Source of the DNA: UBA1367 sp040268355
GTDB lineage: Bacteria; Actinomycetota; Coriobacteriia; Coriobacteriales; Atopobiaceae
DNA length: 5,084 bases
Assembly (NCBI GenBank): GCA_040268355.1
Contig: JAWRIT010000113.1
Location: 1-5,084 of the forward strand
Reading direction: 5' to 3'
Part shown: positions 1-5,084 of the stretch, in pieces
Numbering within the stretch: the first letter of the stretch is position 1
Layout of the letters: each line of letters opens with the position of its first letter
Program-made: the position numbers and the translations under genes
The notes under the pieces: generated by a model
Seen by the model: only the letters and a program-made list of their open reading frames with translations
Database searches by the model: none
What the model was told of the DNA's origin: nothing

Positions 1-71
1 ATGGGCACTCCAGAATGCCTGCCACGAGCTGCGAGTCTGTGTCGCAAGAAACGCCCCCACCCGCGATCAGA

Positions 72-173
72 GCCCCGAAAAAACGGCCGGTTATCTAGTA
101 TTTGATACGAGAATTGATGAAAGAACCTGGGGTTTTGTGACCCGCAAGCCAATAAGGGGCCGTTTTTTGGGGC
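72..173. repeat. Inverted repeat pair flanking an AT-richer 69-base segment
   Basis: The left arm (72-88) reads GCCCCGAAAAAACGGCC. The right arm (158-173) reads GGCCGTTTTTTGGGGC, the reverse complement apart from one missing base. Between them the sequence is noticeably richer in A and T than its surroundings. The arms are too far apart for a simple terminator. They could be the ends of a miniature mobile or repetitive element, or a long-loop structure. There is no obvious target-site duplication and no transposase in the window. Confidence 0.5.
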
Positions 174-328
174 ACGCATGCCCATGCGGGCGCGTAGGCG
201 CCTATCGTGCCGCCACCCTCAAGCGTGAGCACGACGGCAGGCGGTTTGTGTCCGTCGAGGTGGGTCATGCTTCTCCCTGCAGCCCCTGTGCGGAACGCCC
301 TCAGGTGGGTGCGTCCATAGCGACATAG
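137..328 (+). CDS. Doubtful small ORF, GTG start, 63 aa
   Basis: A possible 63-residue cysteine-containing protein that I do not recognise. In favour: two cysteine pairs (CPC near residues 15-17, CSPC near 48-51), a basic stretch TLKREHDGRR, and in its middle a preference for G or C at third codon positions like that of the real genes nearby. Against: a GTG start with only a weak GGGG (129-132) upstream, a start that falls inside the loop between two inverted repeats with the right arm inside the frame, and no recognisable domain. It could equally be a gene remnant or non-coding repeat sequence. Confidence 0.18.
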   Translation: MTRKPIRGRFLGHACPCGRVGAYRAATLKREHDGRRFVSVEVGHASPCSPCAERPQVGASIAT

Positions 329-362
329 TCGCGTCCAAGCGACGGAGCGTCTCGCTAGCGAG
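311..362. repeat. Short imperfect tandem repeats ending in a 12-base palindrome
   Basis: GCGTCCATAGCGACATAG (311-328) is followed by GCGTCCAAGCGACGGAG (331-347). The two match except for one missing base and a two-base change. A third, degraded unit begins GCGT at 347 and runs into the perfect palindrome CTCGCTAGCGAG (351-362). The function is unknown. Confidence 0.4.
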
Positions 363-388
363 GGCCCTTCCGCCTCACGTGGTATGAG

Positions 389-405
389 AGCAGGGGAGAC
401 CTGCT
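389..405. other. Stem-loop in the intergenic region beyond the exporter gene
   Basis: AGCAGG (389-394) and CCTGCT (400-405) form a perfect six-base-pair stem around a five-base loop, GGAGA. It lies about 113 bases past the exporter stop on the minus strand. No run of T follows on either strand, so it is not a convincing intrinsic terminator. It may be incidental in GC-rich DNA. Confidence 0.3.
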
Positions 406-517
406 TGATGCCTCAATTGGCGGAGAGAGGTGTGTCGGGATGGACTCATGCGCGCCTGGGCAACCTGAAGTGACGGGACGGGCTGCTACCACATAAGCTC
501 GAGCGCTGGGGCCAACG

Positions 518-1354
518 TCACAGGGCGAAGAGGTACCGATAGGCGTTCCAGCAGCAGACAAGGACGATGAGCGCCATGAGACCCATGAAGAGCCTGTCGA
601 CCGCTTCGTCATCCAGCCTGCGGCTGACCATGCGTCCCGCCGCCCCACCGCCGACGCCGCCGCCCACCATGAGCGCGAGCGCGGCGAGCTCGAAGGGTGG
701 GATCGTGCTGGTCACGAGCGTGGTCACGAGGCTTGTGGCCTGGCTGAAAAGGATGACGTAGAGGCTGTTCGCTGCGGCCGCCTTGGCCTGCATGCCAAAG
801 AAGAAATGCAGAAAGACCAGGTTAAAGGGACCTCCGCCAATGCCCAGGAAGCTGGAGAGCAGCCCAAGGACGAAACCTATGGCAAGGCAGGGCATAGTGC
901 CCTCGATGCGCCGAGGTCGGATTCGCTCCTTGCGCCTGGTGTAGATGAGCGTGCCTATCGTGAGCGCGCCCAGGCAGACGGCCTGAATGCCTCCCACGGT
1001 GTCGGGGTTGGTGAACAGCGCCTCGACCGCCTCGAAGAGCTGCTTGCCCACGATGCCGCCTGCCGCCGCCCCCATGGCAAGCGGCGTTCCCGTCGAAAGG
1101 TCGACGCCCTCGTCGTCTGGAGACCCCGACGTCTCCGATGCCCCCGAGGCCAGGGAGCGTCCCACCGAGTAGCAGCTCATGGAGAGCACCGTGCAGCCAG
1201 AGAGGAAGCTGATCGTGGAGACGCTGGCCAGGCCTAGCACGTCGAGCACGGGCTTGATGATCACGCCGCCCCCGATGCCACAGATGGCCCCGATGACAGA
1301 GGCGAGAAAGCTAACCACCAGGAAGAGGGCGTACCCCACAGGCAGACCTTTCAT
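518..1354 (-). CDS. TauE/SafE-family membrane transporter (putative sulfite/sulfonate/sulfate exporter)
   Basis: This is a polytopic membrane protein of 278 residues, a usual length for the TauE/SafE (old DUF81) family. The family exports small anions such as sulfite, sulfoacetate or other organosulfur compounds; many members have unknown substrates. Seen: two internal repeats, each with the family's glycine signature, CGIGGG at residues 25-30 in helix 1 and GIGGGPFN at 171-178. Hydrophobic segments lie near residues 7-24, 45-65, 92-105, 122-138, 155-170, 195-215, 222-240 and 255-272. A hydrophilic acidic loop (about 68-90) links helices in the first half. I chose the ATG at 1354 (MKGLPVGY...); an ATG three codons upstream (1363) is equally possible. 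Neither has a clear Shine-Dalgarno. The open frame continues upstream to 1618, but that stretch is not membrane-like and overlaps anSME, so it is rejected. It is divergent from anSME and shares an operator-like site with it. Family call firm; substrate inferred from the neighbour only. Confidence 0.88.
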   Translation of the reverse strand: MKGLPVGYALFLVVSFLASVIGAICGIGGGVIIKPVLDVLGLASVSTISFLSGCTVLSMSCYSVGRSLASGASETSGSPDDEGVDLSTGTPLAMGAAAGGIVGKQLFEAVEALFTNPDTVGGIQAVCLGALTIGTLIYTRRKERIRPRRIEGTMPCLAIGFVLGLLSSFLGIGGGPFNLVFLHFFFGMQAKAAAANSLYVILFSQATSLVTTLVTSTIPPFELAALALMVGGGVGGGAAGRMVSRRLDDEAVDRLFMGLMALIVLVCCWNAYRYLFAL

Positions 1355-1429
1355 CGTGCGCATGCGTATCGGCTTGGCGCGCAAGCCCAAGCCCAACTGA
1401 CGCGAACCCCAGCTGACGTACGAACCAGA

Positions 1430-1445
1430 TTGGATTATTCTCCAA
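1430..1445. promoter_or_regulatory. Operator-like palindrome in the exporter/anSME intergenic region
   Basis: TTGGATTATTCTCCAA has perfect five-base inverted arms, TTGGA and TCCAA, around six bases. With four flanking bases (from 1426) it matches the site at 3649-3668 at 18 of 20 positions. It covers the -10 of the likely exporter promoter and could overlap the -35 of a weaker anSME promoter. That position would let one bound protein control both genes. The RpiR regulator encoded at 2800-3567 is the simplest candidate; binding is inferred. Confidence 0.7.
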
Positions 1446-1459
1446 GTAATCGTAACAAT
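1430..1459 (+). promoter_or_regulatory. Weak candidate promoter for anSME
   Basis: TTGGAT (1430-1435) and AACAAT (1454-1459) are 18 bases apart, each with four of six consensus bases. It is the only reasonable plus-strand pair I found in this AT-richer patch and would give a leader of about 100 bases before the anSME start. The match is marginal. Confidence 0.25.
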
Positions 1460-1462
1460 CAA
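1434..1462 (-). promoter_or_regulatory. Probable promoter of the TauE/SafE gene
   Basis: On the minus strand, a -35 TTGATT (1457-1462) and a -10 AATAAT (1434-1439, five of six consensus bases) are separated by exactly 17 bases. This is the best sigma-70-type match in the intergenic region. The -10 lies inside the operator-like palindrome, which predicts repression if a protein binds there. The transcript would begin near 1427 and have a leader of about 60-75 bases. Confidence 0.5.
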
Positions 1463-1565
1463 TCCGAAGCTGTACCGCCAACGATGCGGCGCTGACAGCA
1501 CGGCTATGCTAGGACGAAGTCGTCTCGACGTCTCTGCGGCCCTTTTGGAGAGGACCCCCAATCCC

Positions 1566-2675
1566 ATGTCCCACCCCGTCAGCCTCCTCATAAAACCGGC
1601 GTCTGGCCTCTGCAACATCCGCTGCGCCTACTGTTTCTACCGCGATGAGCAGGTACAGCGTGAAACTGCCACGCACGGCCTGATGACGCAGGAGACCTTC
1701 TGCGCCATCATGCGGGGGGCGTTCGAGCTGGCGAGCGGGCAGGTGTCCATCGCCTTCCAGGGAGGCGAGCCCACGCTCGCTGGCCTCGACTTCTTCCGCG
1801 AGGCCTTGGCGACCGTCGACGCGCTCAACGTCAGGCGGCTTCCCGTGTCCATAGGGTTCCAGACCAACGGCCTGGTCCTCGATCGGCAGTGGTGCTCCCT
1901 CTTCAAGGAGCATGACATCCTGGTGGGCGTCTCGGTGGACGGCACGCGTGCCCTGCACGACCGCTATCGGGTGGACGGTTCGGGTGCGGGCACTTTCGAC
2001 CGCGTGGTCCGTGCGACCAAGTTGCTCGATCGGGAGCAGGTGCCCTACAACATCCTCACCGTGGTCACGGGGGACGTGGCCCACCGCGCATGGGCGATCT
2101 ATGCGGACTATCGCCGCCGTGGGTGGCGTTGGCAGCAGTACATTCCCTGCCTCGACTCGCTCGGCGATGCCTTTGGCGCCGATCGCTGGCACCTGTCAGC
2201 CGAGGCGTACGGGACCTTCCTCATCGAGCTCTTCGACTGCTGGCATGCCGACCTCAAGCGGGGCACGCAGCCCTACATCCGGCAGTTCGACAACTGGATG
2301 GGCATGCTGCTCGGTCATGCCCCCGAGGCCTGCGACATGCGCGGGACTTGTGGGGTGCAGTACGCCTTTGAGGCCGACGGCAGCTGCTTCCCTTGCGACT
2401 TCTACATGCTCGACGAGTGGTGCCTTGGCAACGTCCACGAGCAGAGCTTTGAGGACTTTGACGCCCGCCGCTCTGACCTACGTTTCATCGAAGCGTCGCT
2501 CCAGCTGCCCGAGCAGTGCCGAAGCTGCCGTTATGCGCGCCTCTGTCGCGGGGGCTGCCTGCGCCACCGTCTGGAGCGTCGTCAGCAGCTCAACCGCTTC
2601 TGTGAAAGCTACCAGCGCTTCTTTGAGGCGCGTCTGCCCCAGATGCTTGCCGTCGCCCGCAGTCTCTCGCGCTAG
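1566..2675 (+). CDS. anSME: Anaerobic sulfatase-maturating enzyme (radical SAM/SPASM, Calpha-formylglycine-generating)
   Basis: A 369-residue cytoplasmic radical SAM enzyme. The family oxidises the Cys or Ser of the C/S-x-P-x-R motif of type I sulfatases to formylglycine without oxygen. Seen: the SAM-cluster motif CNIRCAYC (C16, C20, C23), QGGEPTLAG (65-73), QTNG (99-102) and SVDG (123-126). A SPASM region follows, with C256, C262, C277 and C331 for auxiliary cluster I, and C318, C321, C327 and C346 for cluster II. D278 in PCDFY matches the proposed catalytic base D277 of the Clostridium perfringens enzyme (370 aa, recalled, not aligned here). All expected ligands are present, so the gene looks intact and active. 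The ATG at 1566 is chosen because GGAGAGG (1547-1553) lies 12 bases upstream and the protein starts where the family does; an in-frame ATG at 1506 has no such site. No sulfatase is in view, so the target lies elsewhere. Other SPASM peptide-modifying enzymes are a less likely alternative because the match runs end to end. Confidence 0.95.
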   Translation: MSHPVSLLIKPASGLCNIRCAYCFYRDEQVQRETATHGLMTQETFCAIMRGAFELASGQVSIAFQGGEPTLAGLDFFREALATVDALNVRRLPVSIGFQTNGLVLDRQWCSLFKEHDILVGVSVDGTRALHDRYRVDGSGAGTFDRVVRATKLLDREQVPYNILTVVTGDVAHRAWAIYADYRRRGWRWQQYIPCLDSLGDAFGADRWHLSAEAYGTFLIELFDCWHADLKRGTQPYIRQFDNWMGMLLGHAPEACDMRGTCGVQYAFEADGSCFPCDFYMLDEWCLGNVHEQSFEDFDARRSDLRFIEASLQLPEQCRSCRYARLCRGGCLRHRLERRQQLNRFCESYQRFFEARLPQMLAVARSLSR

Positions 2676-2799
2676 GGCCGAAGGCCGAGCCATCCAGTGC
2701 CCCTCGCGTCCCAGCGCCCCTCGAAAGCCTGCCAGCGACGATCCTGTCGCATCGCTCGTGCCGGCTTCCGCCCCCGCCGCGCCTTGTGCCGCCCTCGAC
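2676..2799. other. Convergent intergenic gap between anSME and rpiR
   Basis: The gap separates the 3' ends of two convergent genes and contains no gene I can support. A small stem, GCGAC (2735-2739) with GTCGC (2746-2750) around a six-base loop, is the clearest structure. No T-tract follows on either strand, so no intrinsic terminator can be called for either gene. Confidence 0.5.
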
Positions 2800-3567
2800 T
2801 CAACCAAGCAACTGAGCCACCTTGTACAGCAGAATCTCGATGAAGGCCAGGGAGATGATCTGGTCCTCGAGGAAGTTCTCCGAGTCGAGGCGGCTGACCC
2901 ACGGCAGCACGATGCTGTCCGTCACATGGTCGCGCAGCGCCAGCTTGGGATTCATGGTGACGAGGAACACGCGCCCACCGGATCTGACGATCTTGTCGGC
3001 AAGGCGGGCGTAGCGTGCGTTGCCACGGCCGTTCATGGAGAACAGGACGCAGACGCCATCGCGCCCCAGCGTGTTGGCGTCATCCTCCATGCCGAAGGTG
3101 TTGGTCGTGAGCTTGCTGAACACGCCGAGGCGCATGAGTTTGATGGAGAGCTGCATCGCGCTCTCGGCAGTGCGGTCGGCGCCCCACACCACGAGGCGCG
3201 GCGCGCCCACGATGGCTGCGCCCAGCTCGGCGAGGACCTTGTCGTCCACGTACTCGGGGATGCGCCTGATGTAGGTGGCGTAGGTCGCGAGCATGTGCTC
3301 GATGGGATCTCCGTTTGCATCGGCGCTTCCGGCGTCGTGTGTCATGAGGTGCCGCGCGATGGACAGCTTGAAGTCGGTGAACCCCTCGTACCCCAGCTTC
3401 TGCGCGAGCCTGATGATGGCTGAGTTCGACGAGCCCGAGGCCTGGGAGAGCGTCTGCAGCGTCGCGCCAAGCAGGCAGGACGGCTGGGCGATGATGTGGT
3501 CGGCGGCGCGACGCTCCGCCTTGGTCAGGTTGGGCAGCTCGGTCTGCAGGCGCTCGATGGGGGTCAT
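2800..3567 (-). CDS. RpiR-family transcriptional regulator (HTH + SIS domain)
   Basis: A 255-residue regulator of normal length for the RpiR/MurR family, which binds DNA through an N-terminal helix-turn-helix and senses phosphosugars through a C-terminal SIS domain. Seen: an HTH_6-type region at residues 1-77, with LTKAERRAADHI (14-25), a recognition helix near SNSAIIRLAQKLGY (47-60), then GFTDFKLSIARHL. The SIS domain spans about 108-245, with RLVVWGADRTAESAMQLSIKLMRLG at 124-148, VLFSMNGRGN at 174-183 and RVFLVTMN at 199-206. The usual sugar-phosphate loop signatures are altered: GADRT where G-x-G-x-S is common, and SMNGRGN where S-x-S-G-x-T is common. The start at 3567 is supported by CGGAG (complement of 3573-3577) five bases upstream; the frame stays open to 3690 but that extension would cross the operator region. 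It is divergent from the PTS permease, so it probably regulates that gene and itself. Repressor or activator cannot be told. Confidence 0.93.
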   Translation of the reverse strand: MTPIERLQTELPNLTKAERRAADHIIAQPSCLLGATLQTLSQASGSSNSAIIRLAQKLGYEGFTDFKLSIARHLMTHDAGSADANGDPIEHMLATYATYIRRIPEYVDDKVLAELGAAIVGAPRLVVWGADRTAESAMQLSIKLMRLGVFSKLTTNTFGMEDDANTLGRDGVCVLFSMNGRGNARYARLADKIVRSGGRVFLVTMNPKLALRDHVTDSIVLPWVSRLDSENFLEDQIISLAFIEILLYKVAQLLG

Positions 3568-3652
3568 GGGTGCTCCGTTCACGTGCTCGTGCCTGGACCC
3601 AGTGTACTCGTTTGGAACGTGCCGCTGGCAAGGGGAGCGGTACCCGAGCAGA

Positions 3653-3668
3653 TTGGAATACTCTCCAA
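3653..3668. promoter_or_regulatory. Operator-like palindrome 1 in the rpiR/EIIC intergenic region
   Basis: TTGGAATACTCTCCAA has the same TTGGA-N6-TCCAA layout as 1430-1445 and differs from it at only two of 16 positions, both in the spacer. The preceding CAGA is also shared. It lies 86 bases upstream of the rpiR start and just upstream of the permease -35. It could therefore serve both autoregulation and permease control. Confidence 0.72.
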
Positions 3669-3674
3669 AATAGT

Positions 3675-3690
3675 ATGGACAATACTCCAA
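3675..3690. promoter_or_regulatory. Operator-like palindrome 2, over the EIIC promoter
   Basis: ATGGACAATACTCCAA repeats the layout with one arm mismatch. Read on the minus strand it is TTGGAGTATTGTCCAT, which aligns well with the other two copies; the consensus of the three is TTGGA-N-TA-Y-T-S-TCCAW. It is 22 bases from palindrome 1, about two helical turns, so two dimers could sit on the same face of the DNA. It covers the -35 and part of the spacer of the permease promoter. Confidence 0.65.
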
Positions 3691-3704
3691 AATCTGTGTA
3701 TAAC
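3676..3704 (+). promoter_or_regulatory. Probable promoter of the PTS EIIC gene
   Basis: The -35 TGGACA (3676-3681, five of six consensus bases) and the -10 TATAAC (3699-3704, five of six) are spaced by exactly 17 bases. Transcription would start near 3711 and give a leader of about 58 bases. The -35 lies inside palindrome 2, consistent with repression by a protein bound there. For rpiR on the opposite strand only weak matches exist, for example TTGTCC at 3682-3677 with TATTCC at 3660-3655. Confidence 0.6.
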
Positions 3705-3733
3705 GGACTCACAGGCCCTGTGGCCGCCAGCGC

Positions 3734-3750
3734 GTGCTCGCTGCGAGCAT
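3734..3750 (+). other. Stem-loop in the EIIC mRNA leader
   Basis: TGCTC (3735-3739) and GAGCA (3745-3749) pair around the loop GCTGC, with one further G-T pair outside. The stem ends seven bases before the AAGGGAG ribosome binding site. A smaller hairpin, CACAG-GCC-CTGTG (3710-3722), precedes it. It may affect translation or mRNA stability. I see no BglG/LicT-type antiterminator sequence and no T-tract. Confidence 0.35.
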
Positions 3751-3768
3751 CTGACGAAGGGAGAGGGA

Positions 3769-5064
3769 ATGGAAAGGTTTCAAGAGCTCATGAACCGGAC
3801 GCTGCTGCCCGTAGCCGGCAAGCTGCAGCAGTCCAAACTGCTTCGCGCCATCTCAGGAGGGTTCTCCGCCTTGCTGCCCGTCATCATGGTCGGCGCGATC
3901 GCGTCGCTGCTCGCGGGGTTCAACGTCGAGGCATACCAGACCTTCATCGAGGGCGCGGGACTCAAGCGCATCTTCTCCTACGTCAGCTCCTACACCACCA
4001 ACATGACCTCGCTCTTCGCGGTCTTCGCCATCGCGCACGCCTACGCGAACCAGGTCGAGTGCAGGGAGCAAGCGACCCTTGTGGGGCTGAGCGCCCTCAT
4101 GACCTTCTTGATGCTCATCCCTTTGGGCATGACGCAGGACGAGGTCACCATCGAGGGTGCCCTTGACGTCACCTACCTCGGCTCTGCCGGGCTCTTTGCG
4201 GCCATGATCATCGGGCTTTCGGTGGCCATGATCTACAACCTCACCATCAAGAACAAGCTCGAGATCAGGATGCCCGACGGCGTGCCGCCCATGATCGCCC
4301 AGGGCTTCTCCGCCATCATCCCATGCCTCATCATCGCCGTGGTCGCCTGCGTCGTGCGCGAGCTTTGCGCCCTGACCGAGTTCGGATCGTTTGCCGGGCT
4401 CATCTACGGCGTGCTGCGCGCCCCGCTCGCCTCGCTCTCCCAGAGTCCGCTCACCTTCGCCCTGCTCGTCTTCATCTGCAATCTCTGCTGGTTCTTTGGC
4501 ATTCACGGCGGCATGGTCACGATGCCCTTCATATCCATGCTCTACATGCAGCCCGCGCTCGACAACCTGGCCGCCTACGCGGCCGGCGAGGCCCTTCCCA
4601 ACCTGCTCACCAACACCTGGTGGTTCACCTTCGTGCAGCTTGGGGGATCTGGTGGCATCATCGGCCTTGCCGTCTGCATGTTCCTGTTCGCCAAGTCTGA
4701 GCGCTACAGGACCTTGGGCAAGCTCGCCATCCTGCCCGCCCTCTGCGGCATCTCCGAGCCCATCGTCTTTGGGCTTCCCTTGATGCTCAACGTGCTCTTC
4801 TTCCTCCCGATGCTGCTGACCCCGCTGCTGTCCTTTGCGCTCTCGTACGCGGCCACGGTGCTGGGGGTCCTGCCGTACCTCAACGGGGTGCAGCTCTCCG
4901 TTGGCACCCCCGTGCTGCTCTCCGGCTTTCTGACCGGCGGCGTCCCTGCGCTCGTCTGGCAGCTCGTCTTGGTTGCCCTGCAGTTTGGCATCTACTATCC
5001 CTTCTTCACGATGGCCGACCGGCAGGCCCTGGACGAGGAGGCCGCCGCGGCCGCCGAAGCCTAG
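3769..5064 (+). CDS. PTS lactose/cellobiose-family permease, EIIC component
   Basis: A complete 431-residue inner-membrane EIIC of the Lac family (cellobiose, chitobiose and lactose permeases such as CelB/ChbC). It moves the sugar across the membrane for phosphorylation by EIIB. Seen: the family-typical N-terminus (ERFQELMNRTLLPVAGKL, LRAISGGF), about ten hydrophobic segments between residues 28 and 410, WFFGIHGG with H246, and CGISEPIVFGLP with E330. These two correspond to H250 and E334 of the sugar site in the Bacillus cereus ChbC structure (recalled alignment). A charged Ala/Glu-rich tail ends the protein. The ATG at 3769 has a strong GGGAG (3759-3763) five bases upstream; the frame is open back to 3496 but would then run through the operators and into rpiR. 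EIIA and EIIB are not fused and not seen; they could follow beyond the window. Substrate is unknown: a beta-linked disaccharide by family, possibly host-glycan derived by context. Confidence 0.94.
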   Translation: MERFQELMNRTLLPVAGKLQQSKLLRAISGGFSALLPVIMVGAIASLLAGFNVEAYQTFIEGAGLKRIFSYVSSYTTNMTSLFAVFAIAHAYANQVECREQATLVGLSALMTFLMLIPLGMTQDEVTIEGALDVTYLGSAGLFAAMIIGLSVAMIYNLTIKNKLEIRMPDGVPPMIAQGFSAIIPCLIIAVVACVVRELCALTEFGSFAGLIYGVLRAPLASLSQSPLTFALLVFICNLCWFFGIHGGMVTMPFISMLYMQPALDNLAAYAAGEALPNLLTNTWWFTFVQLGGSGGIIGLAVCMFLFAKSERYRTLGKLAILPALCGISEPIVFGLPLMLNVLFFLPMLLTPLLSFALSYAATVLGVLPYLNGVQLSVGTPVLLSGFLTGGVPALVWQLVLVALQFGIYYPFFTMADRQALDEEAAAAAEA

Positions 5065-5084
5065 CCCCAGATCCCACGGCACGG

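Larger units (their letters stand above)
1..517. other. Intergenic stretch without a confident gene
   Basis: Apart from the inverted repeat, the doubtful ORF, the tandem repeats and the stem-loop listed separately, I see nothing here I can name. Frame 1 is open from base 1 to a TGA at 103-105 and could be the end of an upstream gene or chance; its translation is not recognisable. Two short palindromes are also present: CGCATGCCCATGCG (175-188) and TAGGCGCCTA (195-204). No tRNA, rRNA or known riboswitch signature is apparent. Confidence 0.6.

Noticed and set aside
806..1237. 143-residue plus-strand frame inside the exporter gene
   Set aside because: It is antisense to a clear TauE/SafE protein and has low-complexity, non-domain composition.
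1506..1565. Upstream ATG for anSME
   Set aside because: It has no ribosome binding site, and the added 20 residues are absent from the family; GGAGAGG lies before the ATG at 1566.
1355..1618. N-terminal extension of the exporter open frame
   Set aside because: It would overlap anSME and both promoters, is not membrane-like, and the family starts at MKGLPVGY or just before.
1509..2192. 227-residue minus-strand frame opposite anSME
   Set aside because: It is a shadow of the anSME coding sequence, whose cysteine motifs are all intact.
2676..2799. Bidirectional terminator between anSME and rpiR
   Set aside because: Only short stems without T-tracts are present, so an intrinsic terminator cannot be supported.
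1912..3423. 503-residue plus-strand open frame running across anSME, the gap and rpiR
   Set aside because: It lies in another frame of two well-recognised genes, is rich in Ser, Ala, Arg and Pro as expected of a GC-rich shadow, and has no domain.
3853..5082. 409-residue minus-strand open frame opposite EIIC
   Set aside because: Its repetitive Gly, Glu, Asp and His composition is that of an antisense shadow of a GC-rich membrane protein gene; EIIC is complete with an RBS and family motifs.
1..5084. CRISPR array, tRNA or rRNA gene, insertion sequence
   Set aside because: No regularly spaced repeats, no cloverleaf or rRNA sequence and no transposase were recognised on either strand.

Overview
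The window is GC-rich with G/C-dominated third codon positions. It carries an oxygen-sensitive radical SAM sulfatase activator beside a PTS sugar permease and an RpiR-family regulator. This fits an obligately anaerobic, host-associated high-GC fermenter. I think a coriobacterium (Olsenella, Atopobium or Collinsella type) is most likely, but that assignment is inference from gene content and composition; there is no rRNA to confirm it.

Layout. Bases 1-517 hold no confident gene: a pair of inverted repeats, one doubtful small ORF, short repeats and a stem-loop. A TauE/SafE-type membrane exporter lies on the minus strand (518-1354). It is divergent from an anaerobic sulfatase-maturating enzyme (anSME) on the plus strand (1566-2675). 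After a convergent 124-base gap comes an RpiR-family HTH-SIS regulator on the minus strand (2800-3567). That gene is divergent from a lactose/cellobiose-family PTS permease EIIC on the plus strand (3769-5064), which ends 20 bases before the window edge.

The main finding is a shared operator-like element, TTGGA-N6-TCCAA, in both divergent intergenic regions. One copy lies between the exporter and anSME, over the -10 of the best exporter promoter. Two copies, 22 bp apart, lie between the regulator and the permease, and the downstream one covers the -35 of a good permease promoter. The copies at 1426-1445 and 3649-3668 match at 18 of 20 bases. This suggests that one regulator, most simply the RpiR protein encoded here, controls all four genes.

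Working model (inference): the locus serves use of a sulfated host sugar. EIIC imports a di- or oligosaccharide, anSME activates a sulfatase encoded elsewhere, the TauE/SafE protein removes the released sulfur oxyanion, and RpiR senses a phosphosugar. The sulfatase, EIIA/EIIB and glycosidase that would complete the pathway are not in this window.
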